A stretch of DNA of 64,000 nucleotides, from assembly GCA_958295935.1 (NCBI GenBank), contig OY282385.1, positions 1,178,001 through 1,242,000 of the forward strand, given 5' to 3'. Shown here in pieces: positions 47,826-57,705 of this stretch. Position 1 is the stretch's first letter. Every line of letters starts with the position of its first letter. The stretch comes from an uncultured Dehalococcoidia bacterium (GTDB lineage: Bacteria; Chloroflexota; Dehalococcoidia; Lucifugimonadales; Lucifugimonadaceae). The notes under the pieces were generated by a model. That model saw only the letters and a program-made list of their open reading frames with translations, was not told the DNA's origin and searched no databases. A program made the translations under genes and the position numbers.

Positions 47826-50800
47826 GTGCACGCCCTGGCCGGCGCGCAGAGTGCACAGAGCCATCACCGGAGAGAAGCCCTGAACCAGTTCGTACATCTA
47901 CATAACCACTCTGAATACAGTCTGCTGGACGGATTCAGCCGCCTGGATCAAATAGCCAAACGGGCCGCAGCCCTGGAAATGCCGGCCGTCGCTCTTACCG
48001 ATCACGGGAACCTGCATGGAGTCATAGATTTCTACCGCGCGTGCAGGGAAAGCGGCGTCAAGCCAATCTTGGGCATCGAGGCGTACGTGGCCTCCGGCAG
48101 GCGTTCCGACCGCGACCCCAACGACCGCTTTCCCCACCACCTGACCGTGTTGGCGCAGAGCCAGGCCGGTTACCGCAATCTTCTCAAACTGACCACCGCC
48201 GCCCACCTTGAAGGCTTCTACTACCGTCCCCGAATGGACCGGGAACTTCTGGAACGGCACAGCCAGGGCCTGATCGTGCTGTCCGGCTGCCCGTCAGCAG
48301 AGGTTCCCCGCCTACTGTCGAGCGGCAGGGACGCGGACGCCTCCAACGTGGTCGAGTGGTACCGGGAGGTGTTCGGCGAGAACTACTACCTGGAGCTCAT
48401 GTCCCATGGGGGCGTGCCGGGATTGGACGAGATAAACCGCGGCCTGATGCGCATAGCCGCGGAAAGCGGCGCCCCGCTCGTCGCGACCAACGACTCGCAC
48501 TACGTTCACCAAGCCGATGCTCCGCTACAGGACGTGCTCACCTGCATCCAGACCAACACCAACGTCAATGACTCCAAGCGGCTGCACATGGAGGAAGACT
48601 CCTACTATCTGAAGAGCGCGGAGGAGATGGCCGAACTGTGGCGCGACACGCCGGATGCGTTGCGGAACACGCTGCGGATAGCCGAGTCATGCGAGGTCGA
48701 AATCGACTTCGGGGTCACCCTTCTGCCACATTATCCCGCGCCGGACGATATGACCTCGATGGACTACCTCCGCCATCTATGCATGGAGGGATTGAAGAAA
48801 CGCATACCCTCTCCCTCTCCGGACATAATCAGGCGGCTGGAGTACGAGCTTGAAGTGGTCGAAAAAACCGACTTTGCAGACTACTTCCTGGTGGTGTGGG
48901 ACATATTCAAGTTCGTCAACCGCAGGGGCATTCTCTCCGCGGTGAGGGGAAGCGCAGGGGCCAGCCTCGTTCTCTACTGCCTTGAGGTGACCCAGGTAAA
49001 TCCGTTGGAACATAGGCTGGTGTTCGAGCGATTCCTAAATGCCGAACGCGTAGAAATGCCAGACATCGACATGGACTTCCAGGATGACCGCCGGGAGGAA
49101 GTGATCCGATACTGCGTGGAGAGGTACGGGCGCGAACACGTGGCCCAGATCATCACGTTCGGAACTCTCGGAGCGAGAGCGGCCCTGCGAGACGTGGCCC
49201 GAGCCCTCGATCTTGGGACCGGGGCCGGTGACAAGCTGGCACGGCTAATTCCGTATCGGCTAGGCATCACTCTGAAAGACGCACTAGAGGAAAGCGCCGA
49301 ACTCGCGGAACTACGGCAAAACGACGGCGTCAGCAAGCGCGTGATAGATACCGCGCTTGAACTTGAGGGAGCCGTTCGACACGCCTCCACCCACGCCGCC
49401 GGTGTTGTGATCTCGGAGAACCCGCTAACCGATTACGTCGCCCTCCAACGCTCCACCTCCGGAGACGATGACGCACCCCCGACCACACAGTTGGCCATGG
49501 GACCGGTCGCGGACGTGGGCCTTCTCAAAATGGACTTCCTCGGCCTGACCAACCTGACCACTCTCGACCGGGTCATAAGCCTCATCGGGCAGAATCTTGG
49601 CAAGCGTATCTTGCTTGAAGAAATACCCCTGGACGACAAGGCCACGTTCGATCTGCTCTCGTCCGGAGACACCTTCGGGGTTTTTCAGCTGGAAGGCGCG
49701 GGAATGCGCCGCAACATCAAGAAGCTGAAGCCAGGTTCTGTCTCAGACGTCTCCGCCATGATCGCTCTGTACAGGCCCGGCCCCATGGAGCACATCGACA
49801 CCTTTATCGCAGCGAAGCATGGCCATGCTCCCATCAAGTACCCGCACGAAGGACTAAAGGAGATCCTCAAAGAGACCTACGGGGTCATCGTGTACCAGGA
49901 TCAGGTGCTGCTCATTGCACAGGAGTTTGGAGGATACACCCTCGGAGAGGCGGACATACTGCGGAAAGCGATGGGCAAGAAGATCCCCGAAGTGATGGCC
50001 GCAGAGAGAAACAAGTTCACGGAGGGCGCCGCTGGAAAAGGCTATACGCCTGAACTTGCAACACGCATCTTCAACCTCATCGAGCCATTCGCCGGTTATG
50101 CATTCAATAAAGCGCACAGCATCAGCTACGCCATGATCGCATACTGGACCGCGTACTTCAGGGCGAACTACCCCACTGAATACTTCGCTGCCCTGCTCAA
50201 CGCATCCACCGGAAACTCCGACAAGCTGTCCGAATGCGTCCGGGAAGCGCGGCGAAACCGAATTGAAATACTGATGCCGGACGTGAACCACTCTTCCGAG
50301 CAGTTTGGCATAGAGCGAAACGGGAACGGCGAAACGGCTATCCGGTACGGCCTCGCCGCGGTAAAGAACGTGGGCAGCGCCGCCGTGGCCCCCATCACTG
50401 AAGCCCGTGAAAAGGACGGCCCCTTCAAATCGCTTGAAGACTTTTGCCGGCGTGTCGATTTCAGCGTGCTGAACAGCCTGTCGCTGGAGAGCCTCATAAA
50501 GGTGGGCGCGCTAGATCAGCTTGGACCGCGAGGCGCCTTGTCGCAGGCGGTCGACCGCATCATGTCGGTCGGACAGCGCCAAACCCACCTCCGCAACTCG
50601 GGACAAACCAGCATGTTCGACATGTTCGGGCAGGTGGCCCCCGTTCCCATGCCGGAGATCGAACTGCCCGTGACCGAAGAAGCGGACGACGACGAGCGAA
50701 ACGTCTGGGAGCAGGAACTGCTCGGAGTCGAAATCAAGGAGAGCCCTTTCACTCGCGAAATGCATGCAGCGTCGGCCAAGTATGCGGTGTTTGCAAATGA

Positions 50801-51503
50801 GCTCACCGCCGACAAGGCCGGTGAGACCGTCGAGGCGCTGGGGCAAATCGCAGACGTGAGACAACACACTACCAGGAGGGGCAACCCATTCCTCGCTATG
50901 TCGCTGGAACTTCTGGACGGAGGAATTGAGTTGGTGGTTTGGCCGAACGTCCTGGAAACCACGGACGGCCTGTGGGAGGATGGTAGGCGAGTCTTGGTGA
51001 AGGGGGAGGTGAGAGAGTGGCAGGGGCGAACGTCGATATCCGTCGAGAACGCCAAAGAGTACGTAATGCCTGAAAGCGGCTCAGTCGAGATGCCCCTGGA
51101 GAGCGCGCAACCGGGGGATCGAACAGAGACGGAACCGGAATTTCACCATCAGAAAGACCCGCCCGTTGCCGACGCGCCCCAAGTACCTTTGGGGCCGACG
51201 AAACGCATCTCGGAAGACCCGCCCGTTGCGTACGCGCCTGCAACAACCTCCGCCCTGACGGTGCGGCTCAAGGAGAGCGGACGGCTGTCCGAGGACAGGA
51301 ACCATCTCGAAGACGTGGTGCGCCTGTTGCTCGAATACAGGGGCGCCTCTCCCGTCACGCTGGAAATCGCCACCAATGGAAAATTGGTGAAGATGGAGGC
51401 CCCGTTCGTGAAAGTGGAACCGTGCGCGGAACTGGAGTCCAGGCTCGCAGAGTTGGTGGGCGCGGGCAACGTAGAGGCGACAAGCCCGCGACAAGAAGCG
51501 TGA
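47826..51503 (+). CDS. dnaE: DNA polymerase III alpha subunit
   Basis: A 1225-aa protein from the GTG at 47826. The conserved chain really begins with FVHLHNHSEYSLLDG, and a CTG at 47880, five nt after GGAGAG, may be the true start (1207 aa). Domains in order are the PHP domain, palm/thumb with the catalytic Asp pair in MPDIDMDFQDDRR, fingers (YRPGPMEHID, ETYGVIVYQDQVLLIAQEF, AGYAFNKAHSISYAMIAYWT), helix-hairpin-helix, OB fold (VEALGQIADVRQHTTRRGNP) and a C-terminal tail that includes two imperfect copies of a DPPVA(D/Y)AP unit. It is the replicative polymerase core. The following gene encodes a small DUF2007-like protein. Confidence 0.96.
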   Translation: MHALAGAQSAQSHHRREALNQFVHLHNHSEYSLLDGFSRLDQIAKRAAALEMPAVALTDHGNLHGVIDFYRACRESGVKPILGIEAYVASGRRSDRDPNDRFPHHLTVLAQSQAGYRNLLKLTTAAHLEGFYYRPRMDRELLERHSQGLIVLSGCPSAEVPRLLSSGRDADASNVVEWYREVFGENYYLELMSHGGVPGLDEINRGLMRIAAESGAPLVATNDSHYVHQADAPLQDVLTCIQTNTNVNDSKRLHMEEDSYYLKSAEEMAELWRDTPDALRNTLRIAESCEVEIDFGVTLLPHYPAPDDMTSMDYLRHLCMEGLKKRIPSPSPDIIRRLEYELEVVEKTDFADYFLVVWDIFKFVNRRGILSAVRGSAGASLVLYCLEVTQVNPLEHRLVFERFLNAERVEMPDIDMDFQDDRREEVIRYCVERYGREHVAQIITFGTLGARAALRDVARALDLGTGAGDKLARLIPYRLGITLKDALEESAELAELRQNDGVSKRVIDTALELEGAVRHASTHAAGVVISENPLTDYVALQRSTSGDDDAPPTTQLAMGPVADVGLLKMDFLGLTNLTTLDRVISLIGQNLGKRILLEEIPLDDKATFDLLSSGDTFGVFQLEGAGMRRNIKKLKPGSVSDVSAMIALYRPGPMEHIDTFIAAKHGHAPIKYPHEGLKEILKETYGVIVYQDQVLLIAQEFGGYTLGEADILRKAMGKKIPEVMAAERNKFTEGAAGKGYTPELATRIFNLIEPFAGYAFNKAHSISYAMIAYWTAYFRANYPTEYFAALLNASTGNSDKLSECVREARRNRIEILMPDVNHSSEQFGIERNGNGETAIRYGLAAVKNVGSAAVAPITEAREKDGPFKSLEDFCRRVDFSVLNSLSLESLIKVGALDQLGPRGALSQAVDRIMSVGQRQTHLRNSGQTSMFDMFGQVAPVPMPEIELPVTEEADDDERNVWEQELLGVEIKESPFTREMHAASAKYAVFANELTADKAGETVEALGQIADVRQHTTRRGNPFLAMSLELLDGGIELVVWPNVLETTDGLWEDGRRVLVKGEVREWQGRTSISVENAKEYVMPESGSVEMPLESAQPGDRTETEPEFHHQKDPPVADAPQVPLGPTKRISEDPPVAYAPATTSALTVRLKESGRLSEDRNHLEDVVRLLLEYRGASPVTLEIATNGKLVKMEAPFVKVEPCAELESRLAELVGAGNVEATSPRQEA

Positions 51504-51528
51504 TCATGAGCAATGACGGAACCGCCCC

Positions 51529-51741
51529 ATGAAGTGGGTCGTCTTTGCAACCGCCCCAGACCAGATCATGGCGGAGATCTGGGTCCAGCTGGTGAGGGCA
51601 GAGGGCATCCGCTGCCGGCTACAGCCCGGCGATACCGCCAACTACCTCGGCGTTTCAGCCCATCCCGTAAGGCTCATGACCCTTGAGCAAGACGCTGAGC
51701 GAGCCGCGCAGGTTCTTCAGCGCGACGACGAAACCCACTAG
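51529..51741 (+). CDS. DUF2007-like small protein
   Basis: A 70-aa ORF 25 nt after dnaE. The pattern MKWVVFATAPDQIMAEIWVQ, LVRAEGIRCRLQPGD, NYLGVSAHPVRLMTLEQDAE, AAQVL agrees with the DUF2007 putative signal-transducing family: a small alpha/beta fold in which a strand, an access-type helix and an LGxxxxxVRLxV strand follow each other. The function is unknown. It probably shares a transcript with dnaE. Confidence 0.72.
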   Translation: MKWVVFATAPDQIMAEIWVQLVRAEGIRCRLQPGDTANYLGVSAHPVRLMTLEQDAERAAQVLQRDDETH

Positions 51742-51843
51742 AAACCGGGGAGCCGCCGCATACCCCGCAGGGCCCTTTTCATCGGGAGCCGCCGCGCCGA
51801 GCCGTTGAACCTCCCGGGCTCGGTAAAGTCTGGCCAGTAGACA

Positions 51844-52362
51844 TCAGGACGCGGGCTCGACTCTCGATTCCAACTCCAGCAGCCGAGCCTTCATAGAGAG
51901 TCCGCCGCCCCCGAATCCGTGCAGCCCGCCGTCGGAACCCACCACTCTGTGGCAGGGCACCAGCAGCGGCAGACGGTTTCTGGCCATGGCCTGCCCCGCG
52001 GCTCGCGCAGCTCGCGCATTCCCCGCCTGAGATGCCAACCAGGCATAGGAGCGCGTCTCCCCCGCCGGTATATTGCGGCAAGCGAGCCAGGCGTTCCTGA
52101 AGAAGACCGGAGACCCACCCAGGGCAACCGGCAGGCTCGTCAGGTCGACAGACTCGCCGGCGCAGTACCTGCGGATGAGTTCACGCTGCCGGTCGGACGC
52201 CTCCGGGTCGTACGTGGACGACTGGGTATGCGGTTCGATCGCCTCCAAGCCTGCAAGTCGGGAACCCTCCGGAAGTGTGGTACGCAGGACCTTGCCCCCC
52301 GCGGTCACGATGCCCACCCAGCCCAAGGCCGTTTCAAACACATCGTGAAATGTTTCTTGCAT
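51844..52362 (-). CDS. ogt: Methylated-DNA-[protein]-cysteine S-methyltransferase
   Basis: A 172-aa protein from the ATG at 52362. The acceptor site is LLVPCHRVVGSDGGLHGFGG with Cys137, and PAGETRSYAWLASQAGNARA is the DNA-binding helix region. It removes O6-alkyl groups from guanine in one irreversible transfer to the Cys. A longer frame reaches back to 52656, but those 98 residues are basic, lack homology and overlap the next gene's end, so it is rejected. It lies tail to head behind the moxR-DUF58-transglutaminase operon and could be read through from it. Confidence 0.93.
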   Translation of the reverse strand: MQETFHDVFETALGWVGIVTAGGKVLRTTLPEGSRLAGLEAIEPHTQSSTYDPEASDRQRELIRRYCAGESVDLTSLPVALGGSPVFFRNAWLACRNIPAGETRSYAWLASQAGNARAARAAGQAMARNRLPLLVPCHRVVGSDGGLHGFGGGGLSMKARLLELESRVEPAS

Positions 52363-52517
52363 TGCATCTCTGCCTGGAATCTGTCCGCCGCCGTCCCGCA
52401 CTGAGCGATTGCCGGAAGATCGTTCTTCTGGTTTAACAGTAACCCGCGCCGGGCTGTGGCGAAAGGACCGAAATGGATGGCAGGCGCCAATGAGTTTCGA
52501 CCATGGTCCGCTGGCCC

Positions 52518-55199
52518 CTAGCTGGGCGCGGCGTCCGACGGGAGAGCGCCGACCCTGCTCGTTGCGCTGGGCATTTCCTCGGCGGCGCTGCCCTCCCGGC
52601 GCCGGCCCGTCAGACCAATCCGGTATGCCAGCAGGCCGCGCAGCAAGCGCACCCATGCCCGCTCCAGTTCGTTCTCCTCGTCTGCACCGATCTTTCGTCT
52701 GCCGTACTGCCAGCGTTCGTAGCTGCTGGCTATGAGGCTCGCTGAATCCGCAATCGGAGGCACGACGAATCCGAGGTGCCGGGAGTACTCAGAGGGCGTG
52801 TGGTGCGCAGGTCTCCGCATCCCTATGAGCCTGCCGAAGTGAACCATACGCGCATAGGCCCGGCTCTCAGGATCCATTCCACGGTGGATCCACTTCCAGG
52901 TTGCAAAGGCCAACAGCGCCATTCCCGCTACGACTACAAGCGCGGCGTACAAGGCCGTAGGCGGTCCCGACCCATCGCCCTGTAATCCTCCAACCGGAAC
53001 GTTTTCCAGCAGCCCAAGCTCGGCCAGCAAGTCGGGGTCGATCTCCTCCAGGAACTCGCTGTCGAGGTCGAGCAGACCTTCGTCATCCAAAGCGTCAAAC
53101 CCAGCCGGCAGTTCCGGCACTTCAAAATCCTTGGGCGGATCCGCCCGCCCTGGGGTCACCTCGACGTCCACCCAGCCGTAGTTCTTGAAATAGACCTGCG
53201 TCCAGCCGTGGCGGTCCCGGTCCAACAATAGGAACTGTCTGGCCTGCGGCACGTACACCCCAGGAGCCCATCCGGCCACCATCCTGGAGGGCACTCCCGC
53301 GTACCGCAGCATCACGGTCGCCGCTGAACCAAAGTACTGGCTATACCCCTTGATTTCTGAGGGTCGGCAGTTATCCGCGGCATCCGGGCAAGGCTCGTTC
53401 AGAGACTCGAACAAGAACCAGTCCACTCCCCCTTGCCCAACTTCCGGGCCTTGAATTTCCAGCGAGTAAGACTGCGATTGCAGGAAATCCTTGATCGCTT
53501 GTACCTTCTCGAAAGGCGTTACGGCGTTTGCACGGCTCACGATGGATCTTGACAGTTCGCCGATCCTGTCCGGGAGCGACACCGGCAGCCGCAAGTAGCG
53601 GTCGGTCACCCAGTTCGGGTAGTCGGAGCCGGACAAGGCCAGTTCTTCCTCCGAAGCCCTCGATTGAAAAACCACCAGCGAGTAGGCCTGGTTTTCCACC
53701 CCCTCCTCTGCCATTCGCACGCCGGTTTGCTCCGGCGGAGTGATTCGTTCTGCGATGACGTACGTTGCGAAACCAGCGTCCGCATCTTCCAGAACTCTGG
53801 TCGTCACGTCCTCAGGGGTCAAAGGCGATAGCTCCCTCTCCACCTCCTCCACACTGAAGCGAGGCTCCGCGCCCAAGTCCCCTTCCTCACCCCCTTGCTC
53901 TTCCATCTCTGCAAGTCGGGACAGAAGATCTCGCCCCATACGCCCAATATCCTGTGGCATCAAAGAGGTGTCGAGCGAGGCATCCTCGAGCGAAATGGTG
54001 TACCGCCTGGGAGTGAGGATGTCCACGTGAGTTTCACGGGAGAGGCTGAACAGGGAGCCCACTCCAAGAACTGTTCTGGAAGGAAACAAGGGATGGATCG
54101 TCTGCTCCACCCGCTCGCGCGACAGCTCCACCGGCGGATTGGACATGGGAACGCCCGGAGTGGCCGTGAAGACGTTGTGCTCGCTCGTAAGCCAGCCCTG
54201 CGGAGTGTAGAGGTCATACACCCGGGCGGGATGTAGAGAGGCGTACTTGGAGTTCACCCACATGATGGGCTCCTCGGTCAGATTCAGAGGCCCTCTGAAT
54301 GGCAAGACCCTCTCCGGCGCGGCGAGCATACCCTCACCCCGACCCTTCACGCCTGCGAGGAGGCGCGACGCCGGGTCCCTGAGAAACTGGACAGGCGTCT
54401 TCAGTAGGTCCCAGCTTTCCTTGAGGACGCCCGACCTCGGTTCAAACAGAGGCGTCAGCCCCGCGATGAGCAGCGCGACCGCGCCCACGACCGCGGCGTT
54501 TCTCGCCCCTATCCACCGAATCGACCCCAAGTATTCCGTCCCGTCAGCCTCCCATCTTGAAATGCGCTGAACTGTGGTCACGTGGGCGAACAGCGCCATG
54601 CCGCCCAAGATGAAGAGCAGGAAGGTGTACTCGAACTGCCCCTGGCGGTAGCTTAGATTGGTCAGGATCGCCAAGCCGAGCAATATCGTGGGAGCCCACG
54701 GATTCCTCCACCGGAAGGTGATCCACGCGGTCAGGTATCCCACGATCCAACTGGCCGTCATGAACATCAGGGCGAACGGCACCGAGTCCCTGTTGATACC
54801 GCCTTCCCTCGCATCGCGCACCCAGTCGAAGAAGCGCTCCCAGGCGTCTCTGGCCCTAAAGGCCGGGTCGCCCCCGTCAGCAGGTATCGAACCCTGCCAG
54901 AAGACCACCAAGAAACCAACAGCGAACGGCGCGACCAGCTTCACCGGCCAGGGCAGCCTGCTGCGCGTGAGGACGAATCCTGTGATCAGTCCCAGCATCA
55001 CGGTCGGGATGATGGAAGGCAGGTCGCCCCATCGAGATAGCTGGACCGACCACGCAACCGATCCCAACATCCACACCAGAATGCCCAGGGTCACCCAGTC
55101 TCGTAGCTCTATGCGCCGAAGCAACGCGCCCACGTCCGGGCGTCGAATCGACGCGGGCGCCGGTTCCACGCGCGGGGCAGCCTGGACGGTCGTACTCAC
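52518..55199 (-). CDS. TgpA-like membrane protein with transglutaminase-type domain, nucleophile Cys replaced by Ser
   Basis: An 893-aa protein starting at a GTG that overlaps the DUF58 stop in GTGA. The N-terminal ~250 residues contain six or more membrane helices (DUF3488 type), followed by a ~300-residue extracytoplasmic region and then the transglutaminase core with GYSQYFGSAATVMLRYAG, RHGWTQVYFKNYGWVDVEVT. A C-terminal helix and DUF4129-like tail end the chain. In active relatives the first motif is GYCxYFA; here the Cys is Ser620 (codon AGC at 53342-53340 on the minus strand), while His664 and an acidic partner (Glu680) remain. It is therefore probably not a thiol enzyme. It forms an operon with moxR and DUF58. 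Confidence 0.9.
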   Translation of the reverse strand: MSTTVQAAPRVEPAPASIRRPDVGALLRRIELRDWVTLGILVWMLGSVAWSVQLSRWGDLPSIIPTVMLGLITGFVLTRSRLPWPVKLVAPFAVGFLVVFWQGSIPADGGDPAFRARDAWERFFDWVRDAREGGINRDSVPFALMFMTASWIVGYLTAWITFRWRNPWAPTILLGLAILTNLSYRQGQFEYTFLLFILGGMALFAHVTTVQRISRWEADGTEYLGSIRWIGARNAAVVGAVALLIAGLTPLFEPRSGVLKESWDLLKTPVQFLRDPASRLLAGVKGRGEGMLAAPERVLPFRGPLNLTEEPIMWVNSKYASLHPARVYDLYTPQGWLTSEHNVFTATPGVPMSNPPVELSRERVEQTIHPLFPSRTVLGVGSLFSLSRETHVDILTPRRYTISLEDASLDTSLMPQDIGRMGRDLLSRLAEMEEQGGEEGDLGAEPRFSVEEVERELSPLTPEDVTTRVLEDADAGFATYVIAERITPPEQTGVRMAEEGVENQAYSLVVFQSRASEEELALSGSDYPNWVTDRYLRLPVSLPDRIGELSRSIVSRANAVTPFEKVQAIKDFLQSQSYSLEIQGPEVGQGGVDWFLFESLNEPCPDAADNCRPSEIKGYSQYFGSAATVMLRYAGVPSRMVAGWAPGVYVPQARQFLLLDRDRHGWTQVYFKNYGWVDVEVTPGRADPPKDFEVPELPAGFDALDDEGLLDLDSEFLEEIDPDLLAELGLLENVPVGGLQGDGSGPPTALYAALVVVAGMALLAFATWKWIHRGMDPESRAYARMVHFGRLIGMRRPAHHTPSEYSRHLGFVVPPIADSASLIASSYERWQYGRRKIGADEENELERAWVRLLRGLLAYRIGLTGRRREGSAAEEMPSATSRVGALPSDAAPS

Positions 55200-56578
55200 A
55201 ACGCCGACTCCGCCCGGACTGCCGCGGCGTGCCCAGAGGAAGGAGCGATGACACCCGCGCCGACCCCGGCCGGCGCGACCAGCGAATCGGGAATCGAGGC
55301 CCCTGCCTGCAGAGGGAAGGTGTGCACCCCCCCATTGACCAGTTCCCGGAGCGCGTCTGCGTTGGACTCGCCGCCAAACGAGCCACGGTCCATCAGAACC
55401 ACGTTGACTCTCACCCCTCGCCGTTGGAGACCCGCAAGCGCGCCAGTCCATTCCCCTCTCCCAGAGGCGGTAATCACCACCAGAGATGAGGTCTGACTAA
55501 GCTCTCTGTCTATCTCCGCAAGAATCTCCATCAGAGGCGTCGCACCCTCCGGACGGCTTGAGGCGATATGACGCATGATCGTCTCCACCTGGTAGCCCGA
55601 CCTGTCCGGGATCATCATCATCGACTCGCTGCCGTAGGCCGAATATCCGATCGGCAGCATCGACCTTCCGTAGCGGTCGATGACCGACGCAGCCACCGTG
55701 GCACCGTACTCGTCCGTAGATTCTGGGGCGTCTCCCGCCTGCGCGTCCCGGTGCTGGTCGAAAACCACCCAGACGTGGCTCTCCGAGCCCTGGTCGAACT
55801 GCTTCACCATCAATTGATTTACACGGGCCGTCGAAGGCCAGTGGATCCTGCTCACGCTGTCACCTGCCGTGTACTCCCGCACGGATGAAACGTCTGTGCT
55901 AATGACGTTAGCGCGCTGGCGGCGAGAGCCGTCTCCCACCAGGTACAGTGCGGGAGAGGCGAAGTTAGGCACACGTACCACGCGCGGATAGACCAATATC
56001 TTGTCCACCCCTTCGAACTCTATTTCCTGCGGAAACAGGTTGAACGGATCGGACGCCCTGACTATCAGAGGCCCTATTTCGTACTCCCCCCGGCGAGTCA
56101 GTGCGCTGCTCGCCTCTATTCGATTGAAGGGCACCATCATTCCAAGGCTGCCCACCTGACGGATGACCATGCCGGGAACATTCGTCTTGTCCTCCACCTC
56201 TACCCATGCCTTCGGCGTGCTCCCCTTGTTTCGCACCACGATCGTCTCTCTGAAGGTATCCCCCACCGAAAAGGGACCAAGAGGCCGCTCTACCTCGGCG
56301 GTTATCTGACTGGCCCCCAGCTTCGCTAGGGCGTAGGTGATGATCAGAAGCGCAGCAAGCAAGTAGACGAGACGGAAGGACAGGTCGAAACCCGTGGCCA
56401 TGCCCGCCAGATACGAGACGGTCATCAGTACGAGCATCCCGTAGATGACGGGGTGCCGCCGCAAGGCGCGCACCGCGCGATTCGGCTGCGCGGCCGACGA
56501 CTCATTCCACGCACGGCCTCCCCTGCGGGATGCTCGCGGCGCGGCATCGGAAGAGGCCTTTAGGCGATTGCCAAACAT
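55196..56578 (-). CDS. DUF58 domain protein
   Basis: A 460-aa protein. Residues 36-90 hold two membrane helices (HPVIYGMLVLMTVSYLAGM and LVYLLAALLIITYALAKLG). The C-terminal half has the DUF58 signature SVREYTAGDSVSRIHWPSTA and a von Willebrand A-like domain (SHVWVVFDQHRDAQAGDAPE, SSLVVITASGRGEWTGALAG). DUF58 proteins accompany MoxR ATPases and are thought to help assembly or activation of target proteins in the envelope. The spacing is 9 bp after moxR, and the stop overlaps the next gene by 4 bp, so all three are translationally linked. Confidence 0.92.
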   Translation of the reverse strand: MFGNRLKASSDAAPRASRRGGRAWNESSAAQPNRAVRALRRHPVIYGMLVLMTVSYLAGMATGFDLSFRLVYLLAALLIITYALAKLGASQITAEVERPLGPFSVGDTFRETIVVRNKGSTPKAWVEVEDKTNVPGMVIRQVGSLGMMVPFNRIEASSALTRRGEYEIGPLIVRASDPFNLFPQEIEFEGVDKILVYPRVVRVPNFASPALYLVGDGSRRQRANVISTDVSSVREYTAGDSVSRIHWPSTARVNQLMVKQFDQGSESHVWVVFDQHRDAQAGDAPESTDEYGATVAASVIDRYGRSMLPIGYSAYGSESMMMIPDRSGYQVETIMRHIASSRPEGATPLMEILAEIDRELSQTSSLVVITASGRGEWTGALAGLQRRGVRVNVVLMDRGSFGGESNADALRELVNGGVHTFPLQAGASIPDSLVAPAGVGAGVIAPSSGHAAAVRAESAL

Positions 56579-56587
56579 CTAGGAGGT

Positions 56588-57556
56588 TCAGCCCTGGGAA
56601 CGGCCGCCTTCAGCGCCGGGCACAGGCACTGAATCGAGGACTTCCCCCACCACCGCCGACTGACGTACGCCCCTCATACGGGCGGAGGCGGTCAGCAGGA
56701 CGCGGTGAGCCATCACCGGCAGCGCGATCTCCTTCACGTCGTCGGGAACCACGTAGTCTCGCCCCCGCAGCATCGCCATGGCCTTGGATCCCTTCATCAA
56801 GTTGATCGACGCGCGAGGCGACACCCCCAAAGTCGCGTCCCCGTGATTGCGAGTGCCGTTCGAAAGATCCACTATGTACTGTTTCACAAGGCTATCCACG
56901 TATACCCGGTCGGTTATGGACTGCAACCGCAGAACCTCGGAGGGCTCGCAGGTGCTCGACAGCTCGTCGATCGGGTCAACCTGTTCCCGACGGTCCATGA
57001 TGGATACCTCCTCAGAGGGCTCCGGGTATCCAAGCGAAACTCGCATGAAGAAACGGTCCAGCTGAGCTTCCGGGAGGGGAAAGGTTCCCTCGTACTCGAT
57101 CGGGTTCTGCGTGGCCAGGACCATAAAGGGCTCCGGCAGCCGGTAAGTCACACCCTCCACTGTCACCTGCCGCTCGCCCATGGCTTCCAAAAGCGCTGAC
57201 TGGGTTTTGGGAGTCGCTCTGTTTATCTCGTCGGCCAGCACTACTTGCGAAATGATAGGCCCGGCGCGGAACTGGAACTCTTCCACCTTCTGGTTGAAGA
57301 TCGAAACGCCGGTTACGTCGGAGGGGAGCAGGTCAGGGGTGAACTGCAACCTGCGGAACTCGCATCCCGTGGTGACGGCCAGTGAGCGTGCCAGCATCGT
57401 CTTTCCGACACCCGGCACGTCTTCGATCAGCACGTGACCCTTGCTCAAGAGGCTTATCAGCAAAAGCTCGATGACATCTTGCTTGCCGACGATCACGCGC
57501 CCGATGTTTTCAGTCAGCGTCTCGACTAGGGTTTGTGGGTCTGCGGTTGTTGTCAC
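56588..57556 (-). CDS. MoxR-family AAA+ ATPase
   Basis: A 322-aa protein with Walker A GHVLIEDVPGVGKTMLARSL, the sensor/Walker B stretch VVLADEINRATPKTQSALLE, and the AMGERQVTVEGVTYRLPEPF and MVLATQNPIEYEGTFPLPEA motifs of MoxR proteins. The C-terminal lid has the usual GVSPRASINLMKGSKAMAML. MoxR ATPases act as chaperones for maturation of partner complexes; here the partners are the DUF58 and TgpA-like proteins downstream in the same operon. It is the first gene of that operon. No stress-sensor gene is adjacent. Confidence 0.95.
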   Translation of the reverse strand: MTTTADPQTLVETLTENIGRVIVGKQDVIELLLISLLSKGHVLIEDVPGVGKTMLARSLAVTTGCEFRRLQFTPDLLPSDVTGVSIFNQKVEEFQFRAGPIISQVVLADEINRATPKTQSALLEAMGERQVTVEGVTYRLPEPFMVLATQNPIEYEGTFPLPEAQLDRFFMRVSLGYPEPSEEVSIMDRREQVDPIDELSSTCEPSEVLRLQSITDRVYVDSLVKQYIVDLSNGTRNHGDATLGVSPRASINLMKGSKAMAMLRGRDYVVPDDVKEIALPVMAHRVLLTASARMRGVRQSAVVGEVLDSVPVPGAEGGRSQG

Positions 57557-57705
57557 CGGCGCCTCCCTGGCTATCTATCCGTCACGCGCCGCCGGAACCC
57601 CGCCGCCTGCACGGCCCACTGCGGCGCATATCCCGGTCTGCTAGCGCTGAGCGCAACACTTTGGAATTGGTACAAGCGCATTGTAAGCGCTAAGCCGGTC
57701 TTAGT

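Noticed and set aside
52363-52656. 98-residue N-terminal extension of ogt
   Set aside because: Basic, Gly/Arg-rich and unrelated to the family; the ATG at 52362 starts at the normal N-terminus, and the extension runs into the transglutaminase gene.
55200-55451. 84-residue extension of the transglutaminase-like protein into the DUF58 gene
   Set aside because: The GTG overlapping the DUF58 stop is the natural coupled start; the extension is a shifted-frame reading of DUF58.
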